The notes beneath the pieces were generated by a model, which was given only the letters and a program-made list of their open reading frames with translations, had not been told where the DNA came from and searched no databases. From Glandiceps talaboti (taxonomy: Eukaryota > Hemichordata > Enteropneusta > Spengelidae), in the NCBI RefSeq assembly GCF_964340395.1, contig NC_135565.1:7301742-7324241 (forward strand): a DNA stretch of 22,500 bases. Reading direction: 5' to 3'. The position numbers and the translations under genes were made by a program. This document shows positions 18,760 through 22,500 of this stretch, one piece after another. How positions within the stretch are numbered: the stretch's first letter is position 1; each line of letters begins with the position of its first letter.

Positions 18760-19091
18760 TGGTCTCTCTTATACTCATTGGAGTTTCACATAGCTAACAT
18801 TTGGGTTGTTTTGTATGTACCGATATCTACTGTATAATTGTATTCGAATATCCTTGTACTGTGCGCCCTCATCGATCACATAGGGCTAACCATTCGTTGA
18901 TGTCTTAATGTATGTGAGCGCTCAGGCTTCTCATTAACACGTCAACGAATGGTTAGCCCTATACGATCGATGAGGGCGCATAGTACAAGGATATTCGAAT
19001 ACAATTATACAGTAGATAATATCGGTACGTACAAATTTAAAACAACCCCAAAATTTAGCTATGCGAAGTCCCGGGGACTGTAAGAGAGGCT
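18760..19091. mobile_element. Foldback MITE with ~150 bp terminal inverted repeats and 10 bp flanking direct repeat
   Basis: Arms 18761-18910 and 18932-19091 are inverted repeats. The inner ~85 bp is nearly identical and the outer part more diverged with small indels. The loop is ~21 bp and contains GAGCGCTC. GGGCTCTCGA stands directly outside both ends (18750-18759 and 19092-19101), in direct orientation, as expected of a target-site duplication. Long inverted repeats with a 9-11 bp duplication are typical of Mutator-like non-autonomous elements. There is no transposase. Superfamily is inferred from these two traits only. Confidence 0.8.
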
Positions 19092-19101
19092 GGGCTCTCG
19101 A

Positions 19102-21418
19102 CCAATCAGAATGCTAGATTGGTGACAGGTGACGTATGAATATATGAAGTTACACATAAACATTTAACATGAACATATGATAAATAAATCATTTATGGAG
19201 ATGTCATTGTGTAATACATTAAAATTAACATTTCCTGGAAGCAGGATTTCTCGATATACTTAAACTTATTGAAAACACATGATTTAACCAGACGTCATCG
19301 TGTGCTGCATTTGGCGTACAGATTAATTTTCTAAGATTTTCACCCAATTTCAACTAGCACAATATGGTGGAAAAGTGATTCGGAGCTAGCATACTATATG
19401 AGTCATCATGTTTGGTGAGTATAAACGAAGGCTTCTACTGTATAACATATCCTTGACCAGTAAACTTACTGATAATTCATAATCAATCAAAGGATAATCG
19501 ATGGAATGCTTAGTACTCAAATTAGGCTTCCCATTTAGAACGAAATAATTCATTTGTTTGATTGGAAATTCGTTATTTTCTGATAGGATTTTATAATTTG
19601 GATTACAGCTGTTACCATGTAAATCTTTGTCAGGTAACTGAGGATATCATATTCGTTTGTACCAAAATGTCATTTACATCTAATTACTTGTATGTCCACT
19701 ATGAGTCGAAAATCGCAGAAGTACAGAGAACGCATTTCGTTAGTTCTTGAGCTGGCGTTTATGTGACATTAGACTATTAGGTAGAGTCAGTACTCATCAA
19801 CAATCTGGAAAACAAATGCACCACAAAATAACGTCTGGCTAAATCATATGTTTTCAATACGTTTGGGTGTATCGAGAATGTGATTAGCGAACAAGGCAGC
19901 TTCCAGGAAACGGTTATTTTAATTTCTGCTTTTTATAAAATATATTTATTTTTGTTGTTTATATTAATACATTAGAACATTACATGTCGTTATCCTTGTT
20001 GTTCAATTTAGTTTCAAAACCATATTTGCTAATTTTGTACGCGTTATTTTAAGCAACAGACGCGTTTATAGGTCACCGCGCATGCGTTGAGGTATGTTTG
20101 GAAATTTCCAATCTACGCCTACTGAGGTGACGTCATTTTAGCATTTTGGCCAGTTGAAATCTGTGATATCGCATAAATAATAACATTTAGAAAAAAAGTA
20201 AATAGTACAGTTTAAGGGGTTAACCACTTGACTTAGGGCTGTAGAGAATTTTCGATTTGTCTTTAAACTGATTGACTTTAAACAATTGTCAGTATTTCCC
20301 ATCTGGTGGTTGTCTAACATTGTAGTTGGGCTTGTGCTAGTCTTACAAACCTATATTTCAATCAAATGGTAGGATCAGACAATTACGTGGGATAGTCGAA
20401 AGAGTAGTCAGGTGATGATGATGATGATGATGATGACGTGACACTTTGATCATTTGACTATATCTTTGAAAGAGGGTTATATTGTAATGCAGATAAGTAA
20501 CAAATGCACATGTGTCGGCCACAGCGCCCTACATCACGCTTCGAGTTTATAATATCTGGTAGTAGTTGGTGATGGTTACCTGTTTCTGATTAACTACACT
20601 GGATGACGGCAAGCTAAGCACACTAACATTACATTACATAGTATTAATTATTTAATTAAGATGTGTCAAATTTTTAGTACCAACATGTAACCCCAGAGGA
20701 ATTTACATGAAATGTGTATTTGTTGTGGTGACCCGCCTATCAAAATTGAATAACATATGCAAAATACAACTACAGATATCAATGGAATTAGGTATTAGTG
20801 AATAATCAGCTGACATCATCACAATCGATCACAGACATATACATGATTGTATAGTAGTGCCCTATCGGCTGATGCAAGATCAACCATAACCTCTACATTA
20901 ACTGCTCTGTTAAAGTCAACGCAATGTCAGTAGCCAGGACATTTATCGTGAAATCTTATGCCAAACCTCGGTATCATCTAATGACAAATTAATTCAACAT
21001 ATCATCTCAGTGAAGTATCAAATTCCTACCGCTAAGAAATTATATTAATGAAATAATTAAATATATTAATAACAAAAATATTGAAAATTTCAACAAACTT
21101 CATAGATAAATTATGTGAAACCCTAAGTCTGTATAACAATGATTGACCTGTAAAAATATAAAAACAATAAAAACTCAATGTAATCACAGTCTGATTGCTA
21201 CAAATAAATTGACTTGTAAATCAATATCAGTTAATATCACAATCTTTCATCAACGAATTATAACCAAAATGTAAATGATATTTCGTTTGAAATGCACTAA
21301 ATACGAACAATAGCACTTACTCCAACTGTTGTTATTATGAAAACCAGTGTGTTTACCGCTACTTTACTGTCTGTCCTGTATCTGTCTCTGTCTCTCTACT
21401 ATTTAAATTATAATTACT
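19102..21418. other. Intergenic or intronic DNA, no gene recognised
   Basis: AT-rich sequence without conserved exons. It includes a short (GATGAT)n run near 20414-20437 and two promoter-type motifs near 20077-20135, listed separately. Confidence 0.6.
20077..20135. promoter_or_regulatory. Possible regulatory patch: NRF1-like and CRE-like motifs
   Basis: CGCGCATGCGT (20077-20087) resembles the NRF1 palindrome and TGACGTCA (20128-20135) is a perfect CRE. Both are CpG-containing and sit 40 bp apart in a CpG-poor region. No adjacent gene start is visible, so the function is unproven. Confidence 0.3.
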
Positions 21419-21785
21419 CATAATAATAATGTTGGATTCTTATATAGCGCTTTCCCACACCGTGCTCAAAGCGCTTTACAATTATTACCGCTGGCTCGGA
21501 TCAGAACGGCACAACGACCCTTTAGTCTTCCTCAACTCCCTGAGGAGCATACAATCCATTGCAGTCATTTAAGCGCATAGGATTAAAGCCTTCACATTGC
21601 AACCTACATCCTACCAGGTCCCCAATTATACAGTTGGGTTGACTGAAGCACAGTCATGGTTCAAATCTTGCCCAATGACTTTAGCGACTCAGAAACAAAC
21701 AGCAGGCAGCGACAGGGCTCGAACCTGCAAACCAATCACCCATCATGACTCATCATCCTTTAGTATGGTGTATCACAACATTTGG
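21419..21785 (-). mobile_element. tRNA-type SINE with LINE-like 3' tail
   Basis: Read on the - strand there is a degenerate tRNA-like head with an RNA polymerase III B box GGTTCGAGCCC (21725-21715). Next comes a body with TTGGGCAAGA, CTTCAGTCAACCCA and GGGGACCTGGTAGGATG, segments I know from widespread animal SINEs. The tail is GTAAAGCGCTTTGAGCA and GCGCTATATAAGAAT, ending in (ATT)n. The A box is poorly preserved, so this copy is probably silent. The 66-codon open frame on the + strand here is not a gene. Confidence 0.82.
21715..21725 (-). promoter_or_regulatory. RNA polymerase III B box of the SINE
   Basis: GGTTCGAGCCC fits the GGTTCGANNCC consensus exactly and is the main evidence for tRNA ancestry of the SINE head. 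Confidence 0.8.
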
Positions 21786-22175
21786 GTTAAACGTTGAGAA
21801 TTTCAATTCAACCATGTACAATAAGACTCACCCCGAAATACTGAAAAGTCATATAACCATTGTATGATAAAAAAAAAATTCTAACCAATGACAATCCAAT
21901 CATTAGCTTGATTACTGATGGAAAGGTGTTTGAAGAATGAAATGTTTTGTCAATAATACAACGCATTCAGGGAAATTACTTTGATAATCGCTTTAAGAAA
22001 TGCATACTTATACTAGCCAGTGTACGTATTTTAATCACTAAACGTTGAAAAAATGGGCATGTATAGAATAAATGCTAATCAACAGGTGGTCTATCATATG
22101 GTAAAAATATTTGAAAGTAATATGAAATCATGTCAGTGAATGCTGTAAAAACGCCATTGGATTAATTACTTATTT

Positions 22176-22400
22176 AACTAACTAACTAACTAACTAACTG
22201 ACTGACCGACTGACTGACTGACTAGTTAGGTAACTATTAAACTAACTAACTGTAACTAACTACCTAACTAATTGAATGATTCTGACCGACTGACTGACTG
22301 AGTGGCCGACTGACTGATTAATTCATGTCTCAGTCTGTCTTGTCTCTCTGTGTCTCTCTGTCTCCATGTCTGTATCTGTATCTGTCTCTCTGTCAAAATC
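22176..22400. repeat. Degenerate (CTAA)n / (CTGA)n / (TCTG)n repeats
   Basis: ACTAACTAACTAACTAAC passes into ACTGACCGACTGACTGAC-type units, then after a short gap into CTGTCTCTCTGTGTCTCTC. These are simple-sequence tracts without other structure. Confidence 0.92.
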
Positions 22401-22500
22401 AAACGTGTTTCAACGAAACTTTAAAACTCCACACATAGTCCATTTTACGCTGACTTGTTGATGTAAACATACTCGAAACATTAAATACAACGCGAATCAC

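Noticed and set aside
18911-18931. Loop of the foldback MITE examined for a hammerhead or other ribozyme
   Set aside because: No CTGANGA and GAAA box pair in either arm. Only a GAGCGCTC palindrome is present.
19380-19425. ATGTTTG followed by GTGAGT at 19409 considered as a first coding exon of a + strand gene
   Set aside because: Only two codons before the donor and no matching downstream exon found. The match is short enough to be chance.
21597-21797. 66-codon + strand open frame
   Set aside because: Lies within the SINE on the opposite strand.
22176-22320. CTAA-type repeats considered as telomere-like sequence
   Set aside because: Units are CTAA/CTGA rather than TTAGGG or TTAGG, and they are degenerate. 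This is an ordinary interstitial simple repeat.

Overview
This window looks like AT-rich nuclear DNA from an invertebrate animal, probably marine. The signs are multi-exon genes with GT-AG introns, a receptor tyrosine kinase (RTK) tail, a CR1/L2-like LINE, a tRNA-type SINE, many dinucleotide microsatellites and foldback elements. I cannot name the species. No rRNA, tRNA gene, CRISPR array or bacterial operon is visible.

Layout. (1) 272-990, + strand: the last two coding exons of a protein tyrosine kinase whose body lies left of the window. (2) 991-8790: mostly intergenic. It holds a dead, 5'-truncated LINE (about 2500-3630), an A-tailed retroposon-like segment (about 3780-4031), a ~112 bp minisatellite (6375-6800) and microsatellites. 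(3) 8794-16240, - strand: a gene that I could assemble completely from nine coding exons. It has a signal peptide, two tandem copies of a three-exon module (each a split V-like plus a one-exon I-set-like immunoglobulin-type domain), a 54 bp Thr/Pro stalk exon, one transmembrane helix and a short basic tail. The joined frame is 561 codons. Every internal junction is phase 1. All four Ig-like domains lack the canonical B/F-strand cysteines. (4) 16600-17470: G/C homopolymer tracts and a ~115 bp tandem repeat. (5) 17640-18540: a cluster of (TA)n-flanked palindromes. (6) 18750-19101: a long-inverted-repeat foldback element with a 10 bp direct flanking repeat, Mutator-like in form. (7) 19100-21400: no recognisable gene. 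(8) 21419-21785: a SINE on the - strand whose tail resembles the LINE 3' end. (9) 22176-22400: degenerate tetranucleotide repeats.

The most interesting discovery is in region 5. Both palindromes encode hammerhead self-cleaving ribozyme motifs, one per arm, so each palindrome carries two ribozymes on opposite strands. Palindrome I is a perfect 75 bp inverted repeat and both copies have an intact core. Palindrome II keeps an intact core on the - strand, while its + strand copy has a G-to-A change at core position G5. On the - strand two intact-core ribozymes bracket 312 nt, a layout like a small retrozyme. A third unit in the same cluster has lost its whole hairpin and keeps only the outermost 8 bp of each arm.

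The kinase gene and the Ig-receptor gene converge tail to tail. Whether they are functionally related cannot be judged from the window.
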